From positions 2,046,001 through 2,110,000 of the forward strand of contig OX485806.1 of the NCBI GenBank assembly GCA_950295325.1: a stretch of DNA of 64,000 nucleotides. The letters run 5' to 3'. The notes under the pieces are model-generated. The model saw nothing but the letters and a program-made list of their open reading frames with translations, searched no databases and was not told the origin of the DNA. The stretch comes from Polytrichum commune (Eukaryota; Streptophyta; Polytrichopsida; Polytrichales; Polytrichaceae). Shown piece after piece: positions 23,424-36,580 of the stretch (positions within the stretch are counted from its first letter, which is position 1; each line of letters begins with the position of its first letter). Both the position numbers and the translations under genes were made by a program.

Positions 23424-26400
23424 TCATGGCTTTTCTATCACCCGCAGCTTCGCACTTCTACTTCTGGGGTTTGTGTTGATCTCATCAGCTTCCGCAACAA
23501 TGGGTCGCTTAGTGAGTATCACACCAGTCCTTCCTTCCAGAACATTCCTATCTCTGAGATACGAGTGAGTACTAACTTGGTCCAGGCGTTTCTTTCTGGT
23601 GTATTTGCTGTGCCTGGTCTCTCCAGGAATATGTAGGTACTCAGGGGCCACTGCAAAATCTGTATCGCCTTCATCATCCACAAAAGCTCTACTCAACCCA
23701 GCTGCTCTTAAGAAAAAGTGCTTCACAATGCGGTCCTCTAAGCTGTGAAAGGAGATGACAGCCAGACGGCCTTTGGGTGACAATAGAGCATATGCATCTG
23801 CGAGAGCCAATTCAAGAGTTCGCAGCTCATCATTAACAGCAATCCGCAGAGCCTGAAATGTCCTTGTTGCTGGGTGCACAACCTTTCCCCTCCCTGGCCG
23901 TCCTGAATAAATATAGAACACCACCGTCATCATCACCATGACATATTCCTACCCAATTTCACATGGAAAAGTCATCAAGCAGCTTTAGGGAGGTCTATAC
24001 CGGCGTTGGGTGAGTACTAGAAGTGACATCAAACCTCCACGAGTTATCAGGACCATTCTTCATATTTGTGGTCATGGTTCTAAAAATTCAAATTACTGAG
24101 ATTGATTCATAACTGCAGTTCTATAACAATCCAAACCCAGTCAAATAATCTTTTGAAAACCATTGCTTCTTTGCTGGTTCTTCATGAAAGCCGCTGGTTC
24201 TTTGAATTTTTTTAATAACCGGGACATGAGGTTCTTTCTTTTATAACCTTTCAAAATCCCAGAACTGGAGGATCTTTAATTCTAAATTTCCTTTGAAAAT
24301 CGGACTTTGGAGGTTATCAACGAAATCAAATGCCCGCTCAACACTGGTCAATGTTGGGTCAGTGTTGGAAATGGCACCATACCCCTGCCGGTTATCAGGG
24401 CAGTTCTTAAAATTTGTAACCATGGTTCTTAAAATTCAAATAACTGAATTTGATTCATAACCGCAGTTCTAAGAACTTCAAGACCCAGTCAGACAACCAC
24501 CAGTTCTTTGCCGATTCTTTCATGAAAACCACTGGTGCTTTGACTTTTTCTACATAGCCAGCACCTGAGGTCCTTTGCTTTTGAAGATTTCCAAAACTCC
24601 AAAAAGTGAAAATTATTTAGATGATATGGAGGTTGTCAACAAAATCAAATACCCGCCCAACATTAGTCTATATGACATGTAAACCTGTCACCCAAACAGT
24701 AATCCCTCTACCAAGATGATAGAGGGCATCCAGTTTGAGGGGGAAATTAAAAATTAAAATTTAAGTTTAAAATTAAAAAAAGAATTAAAAAAATCAGAGA
24801 TAAAGCAGGCCATCAGTTCAGGGTTTGAAGTAATACCAAAAGTGCTGCCGCCAATAAGCTCTACCAACTCTGCAGTTGTGTGGATACCACCTGCTAGTCT
24901 CTGTTCAACAATTTTGTGTGCCAGGTGTCGCCACCTTCTTTCCTCCCCATAGTCACGAAGGATCCGTGCCACTTCAGCCTCTGGCCACTTATTCAATATT
25001 TCACCTGCTGTCAAGCTTGCCTGAAATCAGACCACCTCGAGATGTCAAAGAGAAGAAGAGATGATTCCAATGTTGCACCTTCATAAATTTATGGTGTTGC
25101 TTCACCTTCAAGTTGGTCTAAGTCTATATGTAATCCGAAATAGGCATCATGAGAATTAGAGGGCCCCCGGAGTGAATGAGCAGTGCTTCCTTTCAAAGTG
25201 AACACCTTGGATGGCCTCAGAGAAGCTGACTTGCACCTATCTCCCCCACGAGAAAGCCCTTGGGATTCCCACATGGTTGGTTGAAATTATCTGTTTCAAA
25301 AGGTATCCCAACTATTGGGTGGGCCATAATGGTATGGTGCATCAGAAAATCAAGTGTTAGGACGTCCGACCATGGGCGGCTTAACCTCAAAGTTCTAATA
25401 AGATCCGGATTAAGGCCTTGGGTTTGAGCCACCTTAGGAACAGAGGTATTAGGAATGCGGCAACTCAGACAATCAAGAAAGAGGCATCAACGATCTGCAC
25501 TTCAAACTTCAATTTGAAAAGATGGATCCTCACATACCAAACCCATTGGAGGGGAGTGAATAACTCAGCAGGACATGACACTCCAAGAGACACAACGTTA
25601 TCTTACATTGACAAGAAATGACAATTCAATATAGAACCCACCGAAGGATCCATGCGCATGTCTGCCGGCCCATCTTTCATAAAACTGAAGCCCCTTTCTG
25701 CTGTATTCACCTACAAAGCACCACACAAAGGTAAGATTCTATGTGATTTCCACAGCCAAGTAATAAAATAATTGGATTGCTAATCCAAACATGTGATCTC
25801 AAGAACCTGTGGCAAATAACCCTACAACAGAATTATCCTTACATTCAACAGGACTTATGGTTGGGAGACGGTTGTTTTGCATACAACACCATCCACATTT
25901 GGTAAGTTCTCGGTGCATGTTCGGAGGTAGTGTGGAGGTTTGAATGAAGAACATTCTACATCAGTTTATTAAGGGTCCAACTCATTTTGGCATGCCTAGA
26001 GGTGCTGAAGTGAATTTGGCCCTCAATGAACCGAAATATGTTGCTCTTCATTCAAATTTCAGCACTACCTCTGAGCGTGCACCATAAGTGGAAAGAAACT
26101 ATTCATATTGTATGCAAAACAACCTATGGGGACCAACTCCCAACCAAAAGTCCAGTTGAATTAAAGGATAACTCTAAAGTGATATGTGAAATATACAAGA
26201 CTACCTCAATGAAGTAAACTAGTCTCAGCCATTACAATCCATGAAGAAAGAAGAACAGTACAAATGCAAAAGAACCAAATGCCTTCAAAGTGGTTAGTGC
26301 TACCTGCATGGAAGACATGCCCAAGTCCATAAGTATTCCATCAACACCCTGATATTCTAGCTCAAGATCTACATCCTGAACAGCCTTCTTGATGTTCCGA

Positions 26401-28956
26401 AAATTAGTGCAGATCAAGTGCAACCCTGTCATTGATGATGTCCATGTCTGAAGTCGAGTTTTTGCTTCCTTATGTGCAATGGGATCCACATCAAGCCCTA
26501 TGAATGTCTGAAGCTCTGGGTGCTCTCTGAGAATCTGCTTGCATCATAAATAATGTGTGTCAGTAGGAGCCCTGCAGCTTTGTCATACTGCTAAAGCCTC
26601 AAGACCCCTTTCCAATGGTCACCATTTCCCCTACAATCCTCACATTGAACCTTGAACATTACAATCCACAAATGGAAAGGGATTCCTATGTATTCTTTCC
26701 TAGTCTTTTCTCAACCATGTGCACAGCCAATAGTTTTGAAATAGGTTATGGTTTTCAATTATAAGGTCCAAACAGTTATAAACATTGTCTCCAAAGCACT
26801 TGGGACTCGATTAGCTGACCATAAATTTCCAGCTCAATCATGACACACGGCTGCAGTCGATCCCAGAATTTGGTAATGATTTCAATGCTTCCCTCACCCT
26901 TGAAGAATTATATATGTAATACCAGAAACAAAGCAAGCTATTCCTCAGTTCAATTACAACAAGCCAAAGTTTGTCACTGACTGAACCTATTGTGAATTAT
27001 TAGTAAATGTGTGTATAGAGGGATTGTTTAAGCAGGACGTTCACTGGCCAGAGTGTCCATAACAACTTTTTTCTTTAATTGCACATTCTTTTAGAATTGT
27101 AGCCAACTTAATTTGCTCAAAGAAAAAGAATGTATGCCCAGTAATTCAGCAATAAAAATAGAAGAGAGCCACCCTCGCCAAAAGTTAGAATACTAGAAAA
27201 TACAGTGGTCGCCACTCGGGTGGAAGAGTACAACACAAAACCCAACTCCCGATTCTGAACAAATTTGCCTCCCAGAAGGTGCATCGTAAACCCAAAGTTC
27301 TCTGAACGTTATATTCTGTCAAATGCATGTGAACTTGTATTTAGGATCTCCTTAGAAAGTGAGGTATGCAGGCCTTCATTGAACAGTAGTGTTATGGACA
27401 CGCCTATATTTGAGTGGTATATGGCAAGGCTTGTGGTGAAAAGAGAACACAAGAAAGACACGTGCTACAATGATATGGGACCATGTCCTAGAAAAAAAGA
27501 ACACCATTCTAGGTTCAGTACACCATCCTAGATTCAAGTAGTTAACACATTTGGGAGGGTCTATGCGATTGCTTAAAGAGAACGAAGAAATCTCGCTCTG
27601 ACTTCGTATAACTTTTTGCAACTCAACTCCAATTTTGACACTTGAAACAACAATCTTCATCAATCACAATTGCTAACCGGATGATGAGAGATTTCGTGAT
27701 ACCATCCACCTGACAGCCAAAAGTGTATGTGGAGTTGGAAGTGTCCATTATAGACCCAGAAACCTCAGCACAATGTAATGCACCGACCCTTTCGTGCCAC
27801 AAAAAAAAATACACAAACAAGAATCCAAAAAGACCGTGACTGCAAGATGCTGCTCCGCTCCATAAGCGGTGCCTTGCAGATTTGGTTTTAACAAAATTGG
27901 GAAAGTCTGTGCGACTGCTTAAAGAGACTGAAGAACATTCACTTTACCTCTTCTAGCTCTTGAAACTCAACTCCAATTTTGAACACTTGACACAAAAATC
28001 TTCATCTATCACGATTGCTAACCGGATGATGAGATAATTCACGATCACATCTAACAGCCAAAAGTATATGTGAGTTGGAAGTGTCCGTTATAGGCCGGCA
28101 TACCTTAGTGCAGTGTAAGGTAAGCAAGCCTAATTCGATTACTCATCTTAAACAGACACCTGATTTGAGTGGTTTGTTGATAGATGTGGATCCAAGGGCA
28201 GACACCAAAAAGACATGTGTTTGAAAGAGATTGGACATATATGACCAATTAAACAGCATGAGAAGCTTCATGTCGATAATGAATAAGATATTCATATGAG
28301 CTCCAGAAAATATGGGGAAAATGACTATGGACAAAATTTGGATTTGGCAATCATCTTGCTTTGATTGCGTGTTTCATATCCCACGAGAAGTGGGTGTAGA
28401 GCTAAAAGTGTCCATATAAGACCCGATTTTCTTAATGCACCAACCCTTTCGTGCTACAGACAATGCCCAAACAAGAATCCGAAAAGAAAGTAATGGACAC
28501 ATATATCTAATAAAAAAATTAAAATTAAAAGGACTGCAAGGCACTGCTTGTGGAGCTTACTGAGGAAGCATGACCTGCGGCTCCCAGGGTGCAATCCACA
28601 AACGAGCGAACCTGGCGACCCTCAAATTGAGACACCACTTCCTTCAACAAAACTGCCACATGGGGAGCCTTCTCCTTCTCTCCACCAATATCCCCTCCGT
28701 CCAATTCCTCCTTCTCCTCTCCCAGTGCAACCCCAGCTGAAAAATTCCGGACAACCCACTTGCGCCATTCCGTCCTCCGGTTCAATCTGTTTGGAGAGCT
28801 CTGTACACCAATGGACAGAATTCGAGAGGGGTGATAGAATTTTGCAGTGAGAATTGCGAGAGTTGACGAAGAATACTGTGGGGAGAGGGAGAAGTGGTGG
28901 GCGAGATGTGAGAGATGGGAGCGGTGGAGGCCGTAGCCGGAGCTCAGCAGATGCAT
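23424..28956 (-). CDS. rsmH: organellar 16S rRNA (cytosine1402-N4)-methyltransferase, RsmH/MraW family
   Basis: SAM-dependent enzyme that N4-methylates a cytosine in the decoding centre of bacterial-type small-subunit rRNA. The plant version (CMAL in Arabidopsis) serves the plastid. Minus-strand coding exons: 28956-28561, 26537-26304, 25710-25642, 25020-24837, 23902-23424. Total 1362 bp, 453 aa. Residues 1 to about 100 are Ser/His/Arg-rich with few acids, fitting a transit peptide. The SAM-binding motif [14 protein letters not shown] ends exon 1. Later blocks are [58 protein letters not shown] and [15 protein letters not shown], all hallmarks of this family. All splice phases fit. The exon 2 acceptor is a tandem AAGCAG, so one Gln may be optional. 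The gene looks intact. Plastid targeting is inferred, and mitochondrial targeting is not excluded. Confidence 0.95.
24034..24670. repeat. tandem duplication in methyltransferase intron 4
   Basis: Two diverged copies offset by about 348 bp. They share TTATCAGG, CATGGTTCT, GATTCATAAC.GCAGTTCTA, TTCATGAAA.CC.CTGGT and GGAGGTT.TCAAC. The unit lies wholly in the intron. Confidence 0.75.
25050..25440 (+). repeat. dispersed repeat family C, copy 2
   Basis: Matches 8785-9192 along about 400 bp. It lies in intron 3 of the methyltransferase gene, so both copies sit in introns of unrelated genes. Confidence 0.8.
27395..28450 (-). repeat. family B copies plus a 345-bp tandem duplication in methyltransferase intron 1
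   Basis: Family B cores lie at about 27395-27500 and 28150-28260 (GACACCAAAAAGACATGTGT in the second). Between them, 27545-27790 and 27890-28125 are tandem copies sharing GCTAACCGGATGATGAGA, CAACTCCAATTTTG and AGTTGGAAGTGTCC, at an offset of 345 bp. A third partial copy of the unit end is at about 28395-28470 (ACAAGAATCC). Confidence 0.7.
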
Positions 28957-29007
28957 TGTGGTCGCTGGCTATGGCAATGGCGGAGGGGAGAAAACAGGAA
29001 AACAGAG

Positions 29008-29033
29008 CTTTAGGGTTCAGGGTTTAAGGGCCA
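29008..29033 (-). promoter_or_regulatory. rsmH: telo-box / GGCCC motif pair upstream of the methyltransferase
   Basis: On the minus strand, about 50-80 bp before the start codon, GGCCCTTAAACCCTGAACCC is followed by TAAAGC. ACCCTAA-type telo-boxes near a GGCCC element are common in promoters of plant translation-machinery genes, which suits an rRNA methyltransferase. The function is inferred only from motif and position. Confidence 0.4.
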
Positions 29034-29106
29034 TCACAATGTGAATGCTAGGCGAATGGATGCATGGTACCAATGCGTAATATCAAGTGATGTAATAGGT
29101 AATGCA

Positions 29107-29195
29107 TGAGGGGGAGTGCATTATGGGGAATAAAGACACCAGGCGAGGCAATAGCCGAGCATAGGTGTCCATGTTCCCCATAATGCATTCCCCCA
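29107..29195. repeat. short hairpin
   Basis: GGGGAGTGCATTATGGGGAA at the left faces its near-perfect reverse complement TTCCCCATAATGCATTCCCC at the right. Inside, GACACC faces GGTGTC. The loop is about 20-30 bp. No protein is encoded. Confidence 0.75.
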
Positions 29196-29489
29196 AACGT
29201 AAAATCTCAATAGTTATGATTGGTTGGAGAAACGTATTGTCATGTCCAAAAACTTAGTGCATTTCAAAATTTGGGGGTTGCACTACACAAAGTAAGGGTA
29301 TCTCATATTACCGAAGAAATTCAACCTAGGTCTTTACAATATCAAAGAACTTACATGGTTGATATTGAGATTGTCATATGAATCAAGTATTGATAAGTAC
29401 TCAACAAGGGTAAGGTAGTAAGCGGGTGTCACATGGTCACTTTAAGGTATGCACCCACTTCTCATATGTTGCAAAACACGCAGTTAGTG

Positions 29490-29740
29490 TGAGATGATTG
29501 TCAATTTCAAATCATGTCTATGGCAATTTGCCTCGTAATTTTCAGAGTTCGTATGAATATCTTATTCATTGTCAAAGTGAAGATTCTTGTGGACATTAGA
29601 GGGTCATATAATACCCCCTCTCCTCGATGGTTAACATATTCTACACACGTAGTCCAAACTCTTTTAAACACATATTCTTTACATGTTCATACTTACATCC
29701 ACACCTAACCATACACCACTCAAATATAATTGTCTGAACA
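29490..29740 (+). repeat. dispersed repeat family B copy, plus orientation, long
   Basis: Contains the GTATGAATATCTTATTCATTG extension and the core AGTCCAAACTCTTTTAAACA, CCACACCTAACCATAC, CACTCAAATATAA. It is one of the longest copies of the family here. Confidence 0.65.
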
Positions 29741-29744
29741 AAAA

Positions 29745-32190
29745 AATGACCATGAAAAGCAGGCTTATTTTAGTTTGATCAATTTCTATTGCAAGCCCAT
29801 TGTCACGTTCATTTCACATGCACACAAAAACAAGGAAATCTCAATAACATATGAGTATAATTTGAGCACAATCGCGCATTATTCTCAAGACCAACATAGC
29901 ATGCCAAACTCATTGACTAAAATTATTTTAATGGGTATCAAAAACCTCAGGGGGGGGGGCACTACAGTAGTGGTGTTTTAGAAACGGAGTGCAATAATAT
30001 AAGGTATTTAATATTCATTCGAGGTAAAATTTTGAAGAATTCTATATAAAATATAGGGGCCAAATTAATGTTGGAAACCAATTATATTTTTAAAAAAATA
30101 CCATGCAATCTAACATGTGCAAGGGACCATATTTTGCTTCGTCAAAGAAGATGGAGGGCTCAATTTTATTCCATGAAGATTTCTCTTAGTTAAGGATACT
30201 TTGAACTCCATTATGTTTAAACATTGACACAAAGGGGTATATTTGAGACAATATTTGATGTTTGAAATTCTTTTGCAAATGTTGTATTAACTCTTGCTAT
30301 CGTACAATTGTTGGACAATTATGTTTCTTAACACACCGATTTTAAGGTTGCACTCTACTTGCATTCTTCATCATAATCTTGTTGGTGTAATTAAGTTTTG
30401 ATATGTTCTCTTCTTGCCATACGACAACAATGCAATCATGTTGTTAAGAAATGCAACCCCCCCCCCCCTTAGCTACAAATTAAAGTCTATAAAGATTTGT
30501 AAGAAAAATAGGGAACTTAATATTGAATGCGTTCTAGATTTCTAATTACCAATAGGGTATTAAAGTTTGAAGCTCAATATATTTTTTCTATTTTCAGGCC
30601 TCCTAATATTCTAATTCTTAAAGATAATACCCCCCCCCCCCTTGAAAATAAGTGGTTATCGCAGGTGTCTCCAAAAATTTACTATGAGTTACCCTCCCCC
30701 CGGGATTAGAAAGTGAGACCCTTTGTATACTTTCGTCATTATTTAGGTTAATACCGTATTAGATTATTATAACTAATTACTTGTTTTACAATCATCACAA
30801 TGAGTCTCATGAGATAATTTCTCAATTCAAGATAATATGTTTATTGCATCAACCTCCATAACATCATTAAGATTCATAACAATGTTGTGTGGGACTGACA
30901 ATATTCCATGAAATATTCTCGGATATTGTCCACATTTGAAGATTGGATGTATGGAATATATGGGAATAGTCCATAAAATATTGTCATCCCCACATAACAT
31001 TGTTATGGATATGAATAATATTACGCCTCTTTCTCATAATAATGCCACCTCTCCATCAATCTCTTTTCCCAAATGTTTCCACTTTTCTTTTATTTTTTCT
31101 CTTGTTTCAAGCTCTATCCTTTCAAATTGCGGCATGAAAAGTTGATCAATTTTTTTCTACCTAATGAGAAAAGTTTTGTTGGTTTATGGGTGAACTCATG
31201 GGCAAAATGCAATAACAAATTTCCTAAAAAATTCATCTTGTTGCTTGACAATTCTTCATAGTTTGGAGGGTATGAGCTATGAAATGAAGATTTGTGGTCA
31301 TATGAGTAACATCTCCATTCAATGGATGGCTAAGGGCTCAATTTTAGCGATGGTTACTTAATCCTTGAATGCATGGGATTTCATCACTATGGAATGCACT
31401 AAATCATTTTAGTTTTCATTGGATTTTACCTTGGAGCCACACAGTCTTCTGTTTGGTGTTTGTATTTTAATTAGTGCAAATGAACTCATTCAAGTTGTGC
31501 CTATCAAATTTTATTTTTATTTACACTACAACAATAATCAAAATCTACTCATTTGGTATCAAATTTGTAAGTACGTGATATTAGTAGATATCATTAAATG
31601 AGATGAATTTGGTAAGCTCAATATATTATTCGCGAATGATTTATAACAACCATTGATAAGAAGATAAAAACTCTAGATTTCTCTTATAGTTATGAATCTA
31701 CGTTTCCAATAACTTAAATCTTGGATCAATCAACATGCTAGACCCAAAATTGTTCTATTGAAACAAGGTTGGGATGAAGCAATCATAAAATCAAGAGGCT
31801 TAAATCTACATTTAGACCCCTATCATGATTGCAACAAATCCTAATTCACATCAATACCATTTTAATAGCATATTTATATTACAATTTTTTTATCTAGAAA
31901 CCATGGAGGTTCTTACGTGGTATTGTAAATTCAAATGGTACCGAAAACAAAACAAAATTGTCATCATTTAGTTTTCTAAGAGATTTCTTCTGATATTACA
32001 ATAATATATGTAGTCCACTTGTAAAATGAATAAATTTACGTGAGTTTTTAATTTTGTGGCAACAATTGCTATTCTAATTGAAGTTACAACCCATAAGATT
32101 GGCAAGATGAATAGACTACTCTAATGCCTCCGCACAATGACAATTTATTCCTATAATCGTTAAATTGCATCATATTCATTCGTGTATCAC
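29745..32190. other. AT-rich intergenic stretch, no gene seen
   Basis: AT-rich with C or G homopolymer tracts at about 29950, 30457 and 30630. Only chance frames of about 60-85 codons. No recognisable protein or structured repeat. Confidence 0.5.
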
Positions 32191-32192
32191 AT

Positions 32193-33694
32193 TCATCCAT
32201 GTATCACACTCACCACCTCCCCCGAGGCTTCGAACATATAATAATCCGGAGTGGAAGAACTAACCTTAGCTCCGGAGGAAGACGGCGAGTCCAAGATTTG
32301 GCCAGATAACGCCAAACTTTTGAACCTCTCTTCCAAGGCTCCAATCTTCGCCTCCAACGTCTTTTCCCGATTGGAAGAATAACGTTTCTCTATATGAAGA
32401 GCAAAGTAGTTCTTCACCGCGTGATTGTTCCGCCCACAATGGGAACACTTCAACTGCTTGGATAAATGTTTACCCGCCCCCTTTGTCGAATCCTTAGTGG
32501 GAACAATTGATTTCCGCTTTGGATTACCTACGGTCTGGGTTTGCCTTTACTTCGAAGGACAATTTTTCTTAGCGTGGCCCGCCTGCCCACAAGACCAACA
32601 ATAAATGGTCTTGTCCACCTCTGCCTCCGCCAATCCCGCAGCCGCAACCGGAACCTTTCGGGATTTGCTAGAAACCACTAGCATGGACACCAAGTCCGTG
32701 ACATCGTGCTGACACAAGGTACGATCACACTACTCACCGATGGCGAAAGCCTCTGCGAGTGTCGCCCGGCCACCATAATCCATGATGATCATGGGGAGCG
32801 CTAAGTCAATGAGGCGTTTGTCAATCTTTGACAAAAAGACCTTCACCAACTAGCTCTATGCGAAAACGCCTCCAGATTCCATGGCAAACCTCGCCAACCT
32901 CGTATACTTGGTATGAGGTGTGTATTCTTTCTCCCGTTGAAACTCCTGGATCCGCTGCATTTGATCTCGGCGGAAACCTTCATATTTCTCCTCCAAATGG
33001 AGTTGGAATTCATATAGATGATCAAAATCAAACGGAGCCCTTAAAATGGCTAATGCCGTCTGTGTAACCTAGGCATAACGCGAGAATGAAAAACTTGCAT
33101 TCGGCGTACTCACGAATGCGCAAGCGTGATCATTATCCTTAGGTTCACCAAGTTATGTCCCCTCTACATTCACAACAAAGACGCCCTCCGCTTGCTCCGT
33201 CCTTACCACAGGAGCCGCCAATGAACTAAAAGTTGCGTCTTTCTTCAATGCGGAAACTGACTTTACCTTAGTCTCCTAGTACTGCTCCACTTGGCGCAAT
33301 TCCATCCAATGAGCATCCCTTCATTGCTCATATGTTTGGATCGTTTCGTGCTCTAAATGTTGAGCTAAAAGCTCAAATGCATACCAATCATCAAAATTGG
33401 TATTACGTTGACATTTCTCCCTTATTCATGTCTTAAACCAAATTTTCCAGTCTTGTAGAGAAATGGTCCCTACTCGACCGGAAAACCAGTCTCGAACTTC
33501 ATCTCGCATCTCCTCCTCCATATCGTCAAAGGTCCCTACCCAAAAATCGTGAAACCGAGTGGCAGTCCCTACGCCGAAGTAGGCTGAAAAGCCTCGTCGG
33601 GTGCTACCGCTAGTTCGACGTCTGAGAGGACGATGGTCGACCTTCCGATGCTTTTGGAGATGACGAATGATAATGTTGGCTCGGAGTCATAACC
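32193..33694 (-). pseudogene. LTR-retrotransposon gag remnant with zinc knuckles
   Basis: Minus-strand reading from about 33535 to 32193 is continuous in one frame for about 1.3 kb. It ends in a zinc knuckle, CWSCGQAGHAKKNCP (C-x2-C-x4-H-x4-C), and a second Cys/His block, CSHCGRNNHAVKNYFALH. Upstream is a Glu/Arg/Gln-rich, mostly helical gag-like segment (YEGFRRDQMQRIQEF). At least nine in-frame stops interrupt it, but no frameshift was found after about 33535. The portion above 33535 seems to need a frame change. No protease, reverse transcriptase or integrase follows on either side, so this is a gag-only relic. Ty3 versus Ty1 type was not resolved. Confidence 0.75.
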
Positions 33695-33699
33695 ATAAA

Positions 33700-36575
33700 T
33701 CCACAATAAATATGATGATTGGAGCCAATAACCTACACCACTTTGGTGTCAAGGAAAAAATAAACAAAAAAATAAAAAGATGCAACATGCATTTGCAATC
33801 ACCACCAACCTTATGATTCATTGGTCATTACTCCAACCTCACCATGAGAGAAACTAGCACCACCCACTTACAATCCTACTTAATATCATATTTACGGTTA
33901 CTTTTTATTTATTCTACTATATTTGGATTTATGGCACGGCATTTCTTGCCGACCTAGCTGCGTTATTAAGGACACTATGGTAAGATCGGTCGATTTGCGT
34001 TCGGTTCGGTAGTAGCGGCCGTTCCAATGTCGGATCGCGAGGCTTCAATTCCCATTCCTCTCGCAATATTCCAAATACTCCCTTTGTAACCACCTGCACT
34101 TCGGGACGCACACTCACGCTTCCTCATTCGGGTAGTTCTGCCTCCGCTTGTGAAGTTGGTCCCGCACAATCCACAACTTGTGGTTGTGATTCCCGATGGC
34201 GTGGATGAATTTCACGCAGGGTATGTTTTATCGATACCGGGATTGTCCTCATTACTCCAAATACCATCGCGTGGAATCTCACGTCGCTTTGAGGATACCT
34301 TCGGCATAGCGCGTCGACTAGTTCATTATACTTGTCCGCCTTATGTCGTGCGCGTTATCCATCACGATTGAAATTTCTCATATTTCGATCTGGTAATTCC
34401 GGTAAATCATGTGTCCGTCGTCCCCTCTCCGCGCCGGGGCTGATACCGGAATATTGAGTCGGGCTTTCGACTCGTTATCAAGCGTCTTCGAGTATTTCCG
34501 GAAATATCATCGCATTTTCATTCGGCACAACCCACGTATTCTCCGCCATCCATATTTGAAAGGCGCTCAGCCTTCCTAGCTTGTTATTTCCCGCTCGCAG
34601 CTTCATTCACCAATGAAGTTGACTCACTACTTTATAATGGCATTTTGTCCTTATTGCCTCATATAACTAATACTTACAGCTGCAAATCGGGTGCTTAATT
34701 GTTTCTCGTTTCCGCTATCAGCAGTTGTCGCAATATACCTTCCCGTGTCGAGTCCACGTATTCACCACCAACAATACTGGGAACACATTGAATGCGCCCT
34801 CAATCATTGCCTTATATTCTGACATACTCAAACACGAGGTTTGAATCCACTTGCGGTTGCCGGCCGTGTGAGCCCCGTTGTACGCAATTCTTTTGAGGCA
34901 ATATTTTTGAAAATCTCGAGTCCATCACGATATCGTACCGCCTCCTTCGTGTATTCATTTAACTCAATCTTCTCATTATCTAGCATCGCTTGCGCGTTCC
35001 GGCCCACCCGTTGTTCAAATTGCAGATTATCTAAAATTTTCGAGGCCTTCAAGGTATCCGTTGCGGATATCTACCTTAAATAAACATTCCGCCGTAATTC
35101 TCACGGCGAGGGTCTAGCCAGCGTGAAATAGAAACGACGGGCGGATGGGGGAAGGGGGTGGCCGGGGGGAACCGGCTACAACACTCGCACCTTGGTTGAT
35201 GAAAGCCTCGCGGATGACTTTCAAATTCTCATCCTACATCATGGAGAAGAAGGCCTTTCAAAAAAGTGCACGAGTTGGCATTGGAAAAAATAGCACCTAC
35301 AAAAGTTGAAATCAAACCTTTCTTTATATTATCGACAAGCCATGCATGAATGTACACCTAAGGTTGTCCATCTCAATTTAGATAAAGGCAAAGCATGAGT
35401 ATAAATGGTTTACTTCAATTTAAGAACAATTGTAGAAAACCAATGGTTTGAGAGCTATTCAGTTATGACAAATCAAAACGATATCCTCAACTTTATTGTG
35501 TATCTCTCCATTTTTGGATATGAAATATAATACAAATATATAGCCCTATCTATACACCTATCTCTATTAGGATTTAGGATGCCATCAAGCATATATAAGA
35601 GGTTAGCATTCATTCTTGTACTTGTCAACTTCAATTTTCTCACAGTATGAGTGCATTATTTTGTGTTTGCTATTGTTTTTTGTTTTAGGGTTTAGGATGA
35701 AGATCTTATATTTTGTTTGAATTTTATGCTTTTTCAATATTATTACATTTCATATAATATGATTGCATTACTTTATACATATAACATGATTACTATTCAA
35801 TATGATTACATGATCTGTCAGGTTTTCAGAATATTATGTCAGGTATAGCAGTTAGACTCAGCTCTTCAAGCTTGATTTTGTCAGGTTTAAGGTGTTTTGC
35901 GTCACGTATAGCATAATCTACCAGATGTCTGCATGGAGATAGAATTCAAAAAACAAGCGCTTCAACTTATGAAATCATACACATGTTCTCTTAAATATTA
36001 GATATTGATCATGCATATTATGTTTGTTGTTAGGTTTGCAGCAATGGGAAGGAAACAAACCAATTTGCATGTTCAAAATCCAACATCAACATCTATAAGA
36101 TATGGAGATCTTCAGTGGGCCAACAAAACTAGGCAAGGTTTTGTCCATTCTACTTCCGTACTCTTTGCTTTTATTTTGTGGGAACGTGTTTCGGATTTCA
36201 TCGAAGGGCAACATTTGGGAGAGCACGGAAGAGTACAATGGAACATTGAGAGGACAATTGTGGGCACAGTCCGGGGAATTTTGTAGAGAAACCGGCTAAT
36301 TGCCAAGGTTTCTGGAGGTGGCTTAGATTTTTCAAATTTTACCCGGAAGTGGCCTAAAGACTGCAAAATTTATCGGCTAATAGCCCCCATTTCGTAATGT
36401 GTTTAGGCAATTAGCCGGCAATTTTTTTTTCATTTATACAATTTCCGGAAGGTCTAAAGTGTGGCCGGTTTTATATTTTGGTGGTGGATGTGTCATGATC
36501 ATTTATTCAATTTTTTTTGAATTAATGTGGATTAATTCAATGTGGGCATTCATTCTCCATTTATTGTCATCTAAA
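33700..36575. other. intergenic, probable transposon debris
   Basis: The segment 33900-35200 is richer in CG dinucleotides than its neighbours and may be the 5' part of the gag element. A 74-codon minus-strand frame at 35052-34828 is Glu/Lys/Asn-rich, but I do not recognise it. From 35200 to 36575 the DNA is AT-rich with nothing identified. Confidence 0.35.
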
Positions 36576-36580
36576 TAGTA

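Noticed and set aside
34828-35052. 74-codon minus-strand frame as a real gene
   Set aside because: Composition is protein-like, but there is no ATG context, homologous family or splice support. It is probably retroelement debris.
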